From positions 496,001 to 560,000 of the forward strand of contig CP048208.1 of the NCBI GenBank assembly GCA_020541205.1: 64,000 nt of DNA. The letters run 5' to 3'. The translations under genes were made by a program, and so were the position numbers. Each line of letters begins with the position of its first letter. Position 1 is the stretch's first letter. The notes under the pieces were generated by a model. That model worked only from the letters and a program-made list of their open reading frames with translations. It searched no databases and was not told the origin of the DNA. Source of the DNA: Candidatus Hartigia pinicola (GTDB taxonomy: Bacteria; Pseudomonadota; Gammaproteobacteria; Enterobacterales; Enterobacteriaceae). Positions 44,501 to 57,900 of the stretch are shown here, piece by piece.

Positions 44501-47500
44501 ATTCCACATAATTACATAGTAATTGAAAGAGAAATTATAATAAACTGTATAACTTAAACTTATATTATACCTTTAAAGTATTAGAGAGATCAATTGTATA
44601 TTTTATTAGCTGAACAAATATAACGAATGTAAAAGAAGTGCAAAAAAATCTCTAAAGATTTGTATGAGGTATTTTAATTTAGTATACATTATTATGCTTT
44701 TACTAAGAAATAACACTAAATAAGATTTACAATATTTCAAAGTGACAATAAATACTTAGCTTAATGTCTTGCTATAATAATTATAATTATTGTCTTCACT
44801 GGTAGTTTTGACCGATGCTTAAGCTATTTTAATTTTCATTTAATCAAGGTGTTATGATATTAAAAAATAATAATCATGGATGTCTATATATATTATTATG
44901 ACTTTACAATAATGATATGTATTTGATATTAAAAAGTTTATTTTTAAATCATTGGATTAACATTTGAGTATGTAGTTCAATGTTTTTCAAAGCTGAGATT
45001 CATAAAAAGTAGTACAGATAATTTCTAAAGATTATAAAGTATTAATTATAAGATTTCAGAGTAATAAATTATATCATTAGATAAATATACTTACTTTAGC
45101 CTCTTTTACTAACATGATTTAACGAAACAGTTTTCTACATTTTTTATTTATTCATTTTGTATAAGAATAATATAACAATACATCGTCACCTTTATTGTTT
45201 AGTCGGATGACATTAAATGCTTTTAGCATTATTTAACTCTTTATTTGTATTTTTATTTATTTGATTGTGTTGGATTTTGGAGGTGTGATATTATATAAAA
45301 AGCATAATATATATGTAAAATAAATATAATAACTTGTTTATGTTATAACATAAATACTGCAGTGAATTATACTCTGATGTCATAATCTTGATATAAAAAT
45401 TTATAAAGAAGTGAGATTTATAAAGTTTGAGGTAAATGATTGTGAAATCATATAAGGAAATTTCATGTTGAATGATATTGTAATTATGGTTAAGCAATAA
45501 TTAATATAATAATTAACAATACACGTAGTATGTTTTTGATATTAATTTTAATATAAATTATTGATAGTTATGTTTGATTCATTAACGTTAGTAACGTGCA
45601 AGAAGATACATAACGAAAAATTTTTAGTACATTTTAAAAAAATTATTTTAATGAAGAACTAAAAAAAATTTTTCAAGTTTCTTCTTTAATATTATAAAGT
45701 TGTCTTTAAGTATAATAAGGAAGTTATATAATATTCTTATCAAAGCATCATAAAATTTTTTAATAAAAAGTCATATATAGCATATATTTAATTTAAAATT
45801 CATCACTATGTTCTCAAATAAGAATACTTTTGTTCTGTAAAACCGTTCAATATCAATTATATTCATGATATATCTAATTGGTTGGTTAAACAGGAAAATT
45901 TTACCTTTTAAATTATGTTAGTTATTATATTTTTAGCATATTTGACTTCCCATGTCATTTTAATCGAATGATTTGGAGTACGGATCTATATTAATTTTTT
46001 TAGGTAATTATTTATATTTAATCAAGACTTGTAGTGTAGTTTTAATTTTAAATTTTTAAAAGTAAAATGATTAATATAATTTTTTAAAAATAAAACCTTT
46101 AGAACTATTAAAATCAGAAGTTAATATATAAACATATTTTTACTCTAAGAAAAAAGTCAAATTTTTAAGTGTCATAATTTTTATAAATTGTATAAATAGG
46201 ATAAAATAAGAGTTTACATTGCTGACACTAATCAAGAAATATTTAAAAATTTAATATTTTTAATAGTAAAAATAAATTCACTGAGTAAATTTAATGTTTA
46301 TGATTGATTATCTATATCGCTATATATCCTTAAAACTTTTTCAATATAAGATATATGTTGTGTAATTTTCAGTACGATTACTATATAACAATGTTATTAG
46401 TGTGAAACTGTTAAAATATAGTTATAAGATTTTTAGTGATGTTCGAAAAACCAATAATATTTTTCAATAATAAAAAGCAAAAAGCTATTAATAATAGAGA
46501 TATAGATTATAAAAATACTACAATGTTGATAAAACTGTTGTTAGTATAAAGTGCTTTGATAATTTTGAGTTTATACAAAATTATTTATCTTTTTAAACAA
46601 TATTTTAGAAAATATTCATCATGAAAGTGAAAAATTTTCGGGTAGTATATAACAGAGATTGAGTTAAATTATATTGATAGAAAAAGTAATAGATTTTATA
46701 TCTTTAATCAATGCTTAATTGTGAAGTGTTTTAAATCTATATTTTTCTTTTTTTTAGATAATATATATTAAAAATGTCAATTCTGTGAAAAATATCCGAG
46801 ACCTCCTTAATTTTTAATATAGCATTTATTATTTTTGTATTGCATAGAATAGTGTTGAATAGTTTTTCAATATTATTCACTATATTGTACATGCATCAAT
46901 CTAAGATAAGGATATTTTTGAATCAAATTAGAATATTTTGCATAGAACGTATATAGTAAAAAATTATTTCCGAATAACATATAAATAATTTTTTAATAAT
47001 TGTAATTAACAGGAACACAGCGTCCAGTAGGTTGCTTTTTTAGAGGCTAATATATTCGAAAGAACTGTTCATTTTTATTTTATCATTATAACAATAATAT
47101 ATTCTTGATGAAGATTTTATTTTAATAAAACTATATCATTAAAAAGTATTGCATATGTATTGAAATATAATAACGCGTATAAAGAAATGACAAAGTGCAA
47201 TATAGAATATAGATGGATAAAGCAAAGATCTTAAATACGCTTCGTAATATAAAGTAAAAGATAAAATTTTTGATGTATCTGAGATACAGTTTGTATAGTG
47301 CACGTTCTACTAATTTTTTAAACAATCGTTTTTGAGTAAGAAAAAGATGACAATAGCAGATCTATACAACATATTATTTTTGAAAAATATAATACAATAT
47401 TATATTTCAATAAAATCATTAAAATACTATGAAGTAGAGTGGAAAATAAGATAAACTTGTCGGTTTTTTCTGATTTATAGGCTTTACAATCGTTTCTAAA

Positions 47501-48306
47501 ATTAAGATAATAAGTTACCTAGTTTGAGTGACTAATGTAACATGGTCTTTTATTTTAATGTGTCAGAGTATATAAAATATAATACTAGTAAGCTTTATAA
47601 TTTCTTCTCGTTTTAGAGATACCAGTTTTGATTAAAATAAATTTATTTATGGATATAGTTATCATACATCTTCATTTAGTTGTGTTTCTCAGTTAAATGT
47701 AAAAGGTATATCTTTCATATATTAAATACTTTAATGTTAATGTTTTAGTGATAGAGTTTTAGCTTATTCATTGAATAATCATCAGTTTAAAGAAAATTTT
47801 TGTTATATGATTATTATCAGAATGCTTTATGCCGGGGGGGTAGGATAATATAGCGATGTTTAGATGTATTTATTAAAAAATGAACGTAAGTTCTGTAATG
47901 ATCTAGATAATGCAATGTAATGTAATTCATTATAAGTTAAAATTATTATCTAAAAGTGGATCCAACTATTCTAAAGTGATAATTACAGTTAAATACTAAT
48001 TAAAGTTATCGCAGTATTGCATTGTTGTTTATGTCACATACTGTCTATAAAGTAATGCGAGTCTAAGGATTTCTGGAAGGCATTATTAAAGAACACTGAA
48101 ATCACTATTAAAAGTTACTTTTTTGAATCTTTTGATTAAAATAATTTGACATTATTAAGATTGATAATAAAGTAATACGTTGATATATGTGTAATAATAT
48201 ACATAAGAAATCTTCAAAGGATATAGTCTTGTTTGCAAGTAAACTATGAGTGTGTTCGTTAGTCAAGGTGTATTCATGGTAGTATTAAGTCTGTTAAAAA
48301 TCAAAA
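41580..48306. other. 6.7-kb eroded region between mfd and infA
   Basis: No gene, tRNA or mobile element is recognisable. In E. coli the left side of infA holds tRNA-Ser (serW) and clpA; neither is seen. Open stretches at 45291-45497 (-, 68 codons) and 47131-47325 (-, 64 codons) are Tyr/Ile/Leu-rich and random-looking. A more GC-rich patch lies at 47010-47055 and an isolated run of seven G occurs at 47834-47840. No convincing terminator follows mfd or infA. Confidence 0.65.
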
Positions 48307-48525
<219 letters not shown>

Positions 48526-51500
48526 CTAATCCTCTATGTCTAATAACTATAATTTTTACTTTTAAGATAATGCCTAAAAATACTTACTAAGTAAAGTAAT
48601 CTTGTATTTTAAAATACTTTTATTTTTGAACAGTGTTAAAGCACACAATTACTAAAATAAAAATTATTACATGACCAACATTTAGTGTTTTAATAGATTG
48701 TATAAAATGGCATACAAATTTGATGATTTTATCATAATTACAATAAACAATTTTAAAAAAAATCAAACAAAACTTTATGTTTAATGAAATGGTTTATTAG
48801 TTTAGTATTTAATTATTAAAAACTACTTATTACAGTATAAAAAATACAAATAGAGTTTAAGAAAAACTATTTTAGATAGATTATTGATTTCATGAAATAT
48901 AGATTTGACATAAATCAGTGTCTTATATTCATACTATATACTTTCAATTAAGTTGAGTATCATACCAAGTTTTAATTAAATGTGCGATAGATTCTTAGTG
49001 TTATTTTTGATATTTTTATCTCAAGTAAAATCTAATTTTTCTTTAAACATAGAATAAGTTTTTATTATATCTTATAAAGATATAATAGATCATGATGCCA
49101 TACATGTATTGTAAAAAATTTTCATTGAATGAAATATGCAATATTTTCATTAAAAAACAGATGAAGTGATTACGATAAAAGAATTTAACATAAATTTAAA
49201 TAAATTTATGTGATTTCATATGAATTAAAAAATAATGAAATTGTAACTTTAAAAGAGGCTGATAAAATATTATTCTATGCTTTCATCATGCTTATGATAA
49301 GTGTTGTATACATGTCTGTTGTACTTTGTATACAAGCTGTATTAGAGTGAGTGATTGATTAATGCATTGTTGTATTGATAAGTTGAACGATGCTGTTTTC
49401 TAGAAACATGTAACTTTCTGTTTATTTGTTTATTAAGGTTTATTATACAATAGCGTGAAAGTGATTCTTCATTACTGTTATTTAGGATAAATAATTGAAA
49501 TCTATATTGATTTATTCATGAGTTAAGTGTTTTGAATTTTCTAGAAACTATTCTTATATAATTTATTTTAAGAGTTTATTGAAAATACTTTTCAAAGATA
49601 ACGATCTTTATATTTTCTATGAAAATTAAAATTCTACAATATGGATGTTAATTTAAAAAGATTCTGATAAATTTTATGTTTATTCTTCAAAATTCAAATA
49701 GAGAATCTGTTTTAAGATGAGTGTATATAGAATTTTTGTATACTGTTATGCATTTTCAAAAAACGTTTTGTGATTAAAGGTTGTTTTTATTAATATTTTA
49801 CAGAAATACTACCAGTATATATTATCATTTAAAATTAAAACTATTTTAAAATAAATAATTAAAATACACTTAAGATTTTTAAAACTAGCATGAAAATTTA
49901 TAGATTGTAAAATCTGTATTATTAATATTAAAAAGATTAAACAAACAGTGTCATGATTATTAATAAAAAAATCGTTAATAAGACAGATATTATTTTAAAA
50001 GGTTATAATATAAGCAATGGATCGTCAGGTGTTGTTGACATTACACGAGACATCAATTTTATTACTTAATGGTGTCTCTATGCACGTTCATTAATAAATG
50101 AAATAATATTTTTTGATAAGATTGGCGCTGTTATAGTTTGTACTCTATATAAAAAGTTAATTATATAAGTAAAAATATATTAGCAATTAGATATAATATA
50201 AGCAAGTAAAATATTTTTAAAGCATTTATATTATATACTTCGTGTCTCCATTAAAAAATTACAATATAATTATTTTGTTCTTATAATATTTTTTAAGATG
50301 TAATGGTTAAATGTATATTTCATTGTATAGATTAATATTACTGATATTGATATATAAAAGAATTTGAATCAGTATTTAAATATTAATGTTGAGTTGATTT
50401 ATCTAGTATTTATTGTTTTTTTATTTCACAAAAATTTTTAATCAATTCAGAGTTTCAAGATTTATGTGATCACTGTTAAATGTTAATATTTAATAATTTA
50501 AGAGTGATACATCGTGATTTATTTTTACAAAATCATAGTATAATGTCTATCGACAACTAGAATAGAACATGAAAGCACTAATAACTCGCCAAGAAAATAA
50601 GCAAGTTTAGCATGTACTAGTCCATATTTTTGGAACAGAATACTTCTGTACAAGAAAAATAGAAAAAAATTTTAATGTTAGTGTGGTTGATATAGAAGAA
50701 GAACATTTTAAGTTTTTAATTTATAATATGTTGTAAAGATAATCATTAAAGTGTTTAGAGATATTTGTTTATTCTATGATATAAAATCGGTAGTCAAGGT
50801 TAACTTTTTTGTTTGACTGGCAATTAGTAAATTACCTTTTACTTAAGAAAATATTAAAAGTTATGAGAAGCTGCATTTCTGTTATTAAAACCCTATGTAA
50901 ATTTTAGATTGCGTATTAATGATGTGTCAATAAAAGATATAGGAAGTATAGATAATGATATTCATAATGATAGAGAAAATATATTGTTATTGTATAGATT
51001 TAAGATGAACTCTTAATAAATGTCTTCACAAGAATAAAAGACGTGTGAAGTTCTTGTCTAAAACTTAGCATCATTATTTATGATACTTGATTTATTCTAG
51101 TTTTACTCTAAGATTGAAGACGTTGTTGTTAGTATTATTTATTATAATCAGTGATGGTAGTAATTATATTAATTACTAAAATATTGCTAAAAATTTTACT
51201 TCAGCTGCATCTTTTAAATTATAATCAGGATCACTCTGTGACGTTTTTGACTTCTTATTAAACATATTTAGACAAATTTTCATGTTCTTTCTTAAAACAA
51301 GATTAACATGCAACACTGCAATTCATCGAGAAATATTGAAATATATTAAATTCTATTTCCTCAGAAGAAAGTATTTTACTCTTATAAAAATAAATATGTG
51401 TGAGTTTTTGTGTTGAGTTGTGTGTTTTAAAAAGATTTTTCTATTGAGACATGATGCTAAGAGGGAGTTGTTAGTAAACACTGTGTATGTTAATTTTATT

Positions 51501-54027
51501 TAGACTGTGGGAAAAAAGAAACTGCGATACATGAAGTTAAGCTGACTAGCAACGTCGTTAAAAGATGTTTTGGATAAGCTTTGGACAAACAGTTTTTCAA
51601 AAATTACTAATAGTACTTTTGTATAAAAGTAAAGAAGAGAGATACAGTTTGTAAAAATATGATGATTTTCGTTATTAAATATATTATGCTAAACACTTTA
51701 TTTTAAGTCACATGAATTATAATTACGACGAAAAATCGTACAGATAAAAAGTTTTTACTTAAATTGAAGTTGAATAAAAATATTTCTCACGTACAATATC
51801 TATGAAGAGATATTGTTTACATGGGTATACCCTGAAGCGTATATGTGATACATTAGTATAATTTTCTAACTTATAAAATGTTATGATTTCCATACTTTAT
51901 TCGGACTGTAGTAATAGTGAATCACTAAATATACAATTAAGTTTATGGAAAATACGTCTCTGAATCTGAGAACACAGTGAGAAAGATTTAAATGTCTAAT
52001 TGTGTTATATAAATTTAGAATTCATCGTCTTTATGTTATGTTAAAACATTGAATTTATTCTTATGTTATTTCACTATGAAAATTAATTATTAGAATTAGT
52101 TTATATTATTCTAATATTTTCATATATTTGATTATAAAAATTAAATGAGTATAATGATAATTATTTTGTTTTTCAGACGTTTTATTATGCTAAATAGTGA
52201 AACGTAATATTTTTTGCTATACATTTTTAGTAGTCATATTTTTTAAAAATAGTCAATTTTTATTTTGTGATCTATTGTATCAATGAATTAATTTAGTATG
52301 ATTATACTAATTATAAATTGGTGCAAATCTTTTGATTATATTATTTTTTGTATATGTTTTTGTTAAAAATATTATACACAACAAACAGTTGAAGTATGAT
52401 TGTCAAAAAATCTGATTTATTTAAAAAACAATATCAGGGTTAATATTCATATTTTACCTAATAGTTTTTATACTACATTTATTTAATGAAATAGTATATG
52501 CAGTTTGAATATGATAGGTATTTTAGCATAATCTTACTTTCTTAAAATATTTTTTGTAATTACTTAATTGAATTTAACTCGTTTTTAATTTTCGTTTAAA
52601 TTATAACATTTTTTATTCATAATATATTACAATATGCAATAAACAAATAACACTTAGTACATATTTTGCAATATTAATAATGTAAATTGATGGTAACCTT
52701 ATTTTCTTCGATATTGATTTTGAAGTCATGTTTGATATTGTCATAATAAAAGATTAATAAAATTACCTTTTGCTAGAAAGCTATTTTTTTGATTTCTAAG
52801 GATTAGAGTGCACTCTTGCACAGTCATGTTTTTACATGATATTTTCTTTTTAGCGCTTATACTTCATTGTCTGTATATTTTTTGATAAATTAACTCAAAA
52901 CTTATTCAAGTTGATTTTTTTAATGCTTAATCAGTAATTCACTATTTTTTGATTTTATTATGATCATTTTTAATTATGTATTTAATTAGAAGAATTATCG
53001 CATCATATTCATTAATCGTGTTTATTTTAGAAGTTTGAAATTTATTGGTATTACAAAAAGTGAAAAAACTTTAAAAATGAATATGCCATAATCTATTAGT
53101 TATACTATACTTAATTTTATCTTGTTACTTTATGTTTTACATTTGATATTAACTTTTATTTATTGATGGAATCAAAGTATTTTTCAACGTAATGGACACA
53201 CATAAGTTCTTAATTGTGCAGAGATTAGTGACACATATTTTAAATATGCTAGTGATTATAAAAAATATTAACGACAATCGTTAAATTGCATAAATATAAT
53301 TTATGCAATAATATATACAAAGTTAGTTTTAAAGGTATTGACTTATTTAAGAGTAACGGATATGCCTAGATCACTATAATAAAATAATAATGATTTTGTT
53401 TATTTAGATGGGATGAAATACTTCATCCCAAAAAAATATTTATAGTGATGTTTCTATGACTATTATACTGTATCATACTAGTGATGATTTAAAAATGATA
53501 TTAGAGATAGACAGTAATTGAACACTCTTAGTTAAGTGTTTTAGCATAGTTTTTTTATTCTAGAAATCATGTTGATGCTCTTTATTTTAGTTGATGAAGT
53601 TATTTTCAAGAGATATGTATTGTGTTACATATTTAACTAGTTTAGTTATTGCACATAATGGATTGAGATGTTTTATAAATAAAATAATTATCAAGAATAA
53701 CTGTAAGATATATTAAAAATTAATTTAGTTAAGTGACTGTAGATAAAATTAAGGTGTAATCTTTATTTCTTCATTATTGCATTATCAATAATATAGTGAT
53801 ATTTTATACACTAATATGTTTTAAATTTTATTAATGTTAATATTTTTTAAAAATTACATTATTATAGCTATTTTATTTTACTCAGTGTTTATTGAAAGAA
53901 ATTAATTTTCCTTTAAATTTAATTTAAATCATTTCGAGGTGTTTCTCATGTTAACTGTTAATTTATTTTTTTTATTTTGTAGAAAACTTAAAATTTTAGC
54001 TATATTTAACTTGGAGACATCTTATTT
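48526..54027. other. 5.5-kb eroded region between infA and prmB
   Basis: No intact gene is recognisable. Upstream neighbours of infA in E. coli (aat, cydC, cydD) are not identifiable. More GC-rich patches lie at 50010-50100, with the frames MDRQVLLTLHETSILLLNG (+, 50017 on) and GSSGVVDITRDINF in another frame, and at 51500-51600. A short ATG-led frame MKALITRQENKQV begins at 50570. None can be tied to a family. A 9-pair stem (53409-53417 with 53422-53430, loop ATAC) sits 0.6 kb before prmB, but the homopolymer is A on the plus side, so it is not a forward terminator. Confidence 0.6.
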
Positions 54028-54957
54028 TTGAAAAAAATGATTGTGAATGAATCACTGACTAAACTTCATACCCTTCAGGACGTTTTAAATTGGACGATAA
54101 ATAGGTTTAATGCTGCAAATATTTATTATGGTCACGGTACTGATAATGTATGGGATGAAGCATTATATCTTGTATTATCAACGCTATATATACCTTTAGA
54201 TTTAGCAGATAAATTATTGACATCACGCATCACTGCAATGGAGCGGTATCGTATTGTTGAACGTGTATTACGTCGTATTAATGAACGTATTCCAGTTGCT
54301 TACTTAACTAATCGCTCTTGGTTTTGTGGTCATGAATTTTATATTGATGAACGTGTTTTCATTCCTCGTTCACCGATTGGTGAATTAATTAATAATCACT
54401 TTGTCGGTGTAATGAGAAATGAGCCAAAAACTATTTTGGACTTGTGCACAGGAAGTGGTTGTATTGCAATTTCTTGTGCTTATGAGTTCCGTAATACTGC
54501 AGTAAGTGCTGTAGATATTTCAAGAGATTCGTTAGAAGTTACTGAAAAAAATATTTTCAATCATGGATTTGAAGATCGAATTAAAATTATTCACTCTGAT
54601 CTTTTTCAAGACATGTCAAGTATGAAATATTCTTTAATTGTTACAAATCCACCTTATGTTGACAAAGAAGATTTAAATAATTTACCGAAAGAATTTCATA
54701 GTGAACCTAAGTTAGCGTTGGCAGCAGGAAAGAATGGTCTTGAGTTAGTGTTTCGTATTATTGCGCATGCTTCTCATTTTTTAACAGAAAATGGTATATT
54801 AATTTGTGAAGTTGGTGAAAGTATGATAAGGCTTGTTAAGCAATATCCAGAGATTCCGTTTATCTGGTTAGACTTTAAGCATGGTGGTGATGGAGTGTTT
54901 ATGTTAACACGTGAAGAATTAATTAAATATCATGCGTATTTTAAACTCTATGCCTAA
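54028..54957 (+). CDS. prmB: Ribosomal protein L3 N5-glutamine methyltransferase PrmB
   Basis: PrmB methylates a glutamine of 50S protein L3 (Gln150 in E. coli) during ribosome assembly, using SAM. The 309-residue product (310 in E. coli) has the N-terminal ANIYYGHGTDNVWDEA block, ERIPVAYLTN and FIPRSPIGELI, the SAM site DLCTGSGC at 138-145, the catalytic NPPY at 207-210, and GGDGVFMLTREEL near the end. I choose a TTG start at 54028-54030: a GGAG at 54013-54016 lies 11 bases before it, and the resulting MKKMIVNESL aligns with E. coli MDKIFVDEAV; the next ATG (54037) is 20 bases from the site and would cut three conserved-length residues. The E. coli downstream partner aroC is absent. Confidence 0.95.
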   Translation: MKKMIVNESLTKLHTLQDVLNWTINRFNAANIYYGHGTDNVWDEALYLVLSTLYIPLDLADKLLTSRITAMERYRIVERVLRRINERIPVAYLTNRSWFCGHEFYIDERVFIPRSPIGELINNHFVGVMRNEPKTILDLCTGSGCIAISCAYEFRNTAVSAVDISRDSLEVTEKNIFNHGFEDRIKIIHSDLFQDMSSMKYSLIVTNPPYVDKEDLNNLPKEFHSEPKLALAAGKNGLELVFRIIAHASHFLTENGILICEVGESMIRLVKQYPEIPFIWLDFKHGGDGVFMLTREELIKYHAYFKLYA

Positions 54958-57900
54958 GTCATATAAGTACTATTAGTACCTGATAATTGAAAAGAAAGTT
55001 CTTTCTAGAAATGCAATTCTGAAGAGCGTATATAATATCTTGGATAGAATAACATTTTGTTTATTGAGATAATACCTAATTGAGGAATAATAAGTACGCA
55101 TTAATTGTTCAGAAGTTTTTATTTTTAATATTCCTATAAAAATAATAATATAAAAATTGATGATCTATTTTCATGAATAGATTTAAGTAATTTTACTATT
55201 TCGATTTAAAATCTATCGTTGAATAACATTGATACTATTTAGCTAATTTTTACAGAATTATAATTTATAAAGCAATCTCTATCGTCATTATTTGCAGAGG
55301 TTATATATTATACTTATAGTCTATTATAATGTCACTTAAATAAAAATTTGTTAAGTAACTTAAATAATACAACAAATAAAGAGTAGCATCAGCTTTCTAA
55401 TTCAAAATATTAACCATGATTTATAATATGATGGCGATTATCAAATTAGCATTGAGAATAGTGAGATATTAAGAATTCAATCTTCGACAACATTTCTTAG
55501 CGTCATTATCTAAATGACGATTGTTAATCGGTTTAAGATGATTGTTATGTATATCATTATAGGAGACGTTATTAAAACATCTAGATGAAAAACAAAAAAA
55601 TGAGTATTGATATTTGTTTGACTATTATATAGAACTAGTATAATTCATAATGAAATATGATTCAATTATTGAATAATAATCGATTGTTTTGCAATATTTT
55701 AGTTGGTTAAATAAGCTTGATAAGCTACTTTGTAGTTTAAAGAAAAAACGATGTTTTTTTAACTTCAGTGTGATTACTAAAATATTTAATTTAGTTTAGA
55801 AGTGCTTATATTCAATTATATTAATACTAAGATTATGAATGCTTAATAGTAAGATTAATTTACTGAAGAGTCTTGTCATTCTAGAGCTTTATTTTAATTA
55901 ATTTTAAAGAATTGATATAATGATAAATAATTTATAAAGATTTTTCTCTAATAGTTATTTACGTAATATTCTGTACAGATACCAGTAATTTTTTTATATT
56001 AAAATTTATCTAGATGTCTTTTTATTTTTGGCATATAATGAATGGAATTGTATTAGAAATTTAAGAATTTATCATAATACATGGTTTAATTTAACACGAG
56101 AAATTGTGAACACTGATCATAATTTTTATGAGTAATCTTGTTTTCCTAGATTTTTTTTAGATCAAAGACACATAATTAGTATTATCAAACCTGAATTACT
56201 TTACTGGCTTATAAAATTCACTTGAGATCATAAGGATTTTTTACGTAGAAGTATTTTATCTTAAATAAGAGATAAGAATACTTAGGCATATTTTAAAAAA
56301 ATATAAATACACCAGCTTCATGGTGACAGTTTTTATTTCAAAATTACATCTCAGTTAGTCAATCTTAGCTATCAGTAAGAAAATCTTAACTATGTTCATT
56401 TTTTAAAAAGTGTTTTCATGCTTTTTGTAAAAAATAGTTCGTTTTATAAAATTAAGTTGTGAAATTAAATGTATTTTCTGGAGTGCTCGTTTCATTGTCT
56501 GAAGAGCTTCTACTCTCATTGTAATAAATGAATTGAATGAGTTATTATCTTCATCTTAATCCTGGTGATTAACTTCAGTGGTGATTATACTAAAGTATAC
56601 AAATTCATAGATAAGTTTTCTAATTATCTTTAATTTTCTCATAATAGATTTATTTATGAAATATTAACTTATCTTTTAATAATGAGAATAACGATAAGAG
56701 TACAAAGTTTTTAAAATAGAAAGAGTCATCATTTATAACATTATAAATTATCAAATAGTTTAAATGCTTTAAAATTACTGAAATTATGTGTTTTATGTAA
56801 CATATAAATAAAGTTAAATTTTATTAGTTATAATTAAGACTTGATTTAAACTGACATAGTTATATTAGGACTTGAAAGATAAATACTATAACGATTTATA
56901 TAAAATATAATACTGTGTATCTCATTTTTTTCTGTGAGATATTTTAGTATAATATTAACTATATGTATAGTCATAGTTTTAATGATATTAAATAATTTAT
57001 AATGATTCTATTCCAGATGAATGCAGAAAATCCACTATTTCAGTGAGTTTGAATCATGAAATAGAAAAATGATAGTGTTAAAGATAGATATCAATTTTCA
57101 GTGAAATAGAATTTTTTTACTAAATCTTAGTTTTTTCATGAAACGTGAGAAGTTTTGAAAGGTACTGTAAGTAAGTGTACATAATAAAATAACTACCCTA
57201 TAATTTTCATTTATCGTTATCTCAGTGCTATTAATTTTTTTAAAATAATTTGAATTTGAATTTAAAACAAATGTTTTGTATGTGTTTGATTGTTTTGGTT
57301 ATACATATTTTAATATAGAGTCAACGATCAAGATCGTTATTAGCATATAAAAGATTCTTTTTATCAATAGAAGAATGCAGGGGTTTTATAGTAACATACT
57401 TAACAACAGTTAAAGATCTAAATGTGCTTGTTAAAACATTGAGAAAAATCTATCAGTTTTAATTAATATAGTTATTTGAAATTTTCTAAAGTATTATTAC
57501 TTTATGTTTTGTGACTTGATGTTTGAAAGTTTGATCATGACACAATGCTTGATAGAATTTATGTGTATAGATAGAAAGATTGATCGATTATTTTAAAATA
57601 AGGATGATGTTGTTGAATTCTCTAAGACTTTCTTTAAACAGACTATTTATATTAAATAATACGTGTAAAATAAAAAGTAAGTTTTAAAAATGTATTTTAG
57701 AAAAAATATAAAATTTATTTTTAATTGTTAGCATGACTAAATTAGTTTTTCTCGTTATTGTCTCTAGAGATTTGTAGGTAATTATAATATATACTTATCA
57801 ATAGTTTTTTGAATCAGAATACCTCAATATCTATTACGTTAGAGTAAGATTTAGCATAGATTCCTCAAAATTTATTAAATTTTAATTATCTTAATCAAAA

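Noticed and set aside
53409-53430. 9-pair stem followed by seven A, possible terminator before prmB
   Set aside because: The homopolymer would need to be T after the stem; on the minus strand the T run precedes the stem, so neither direction gives an intrinsic terminator.
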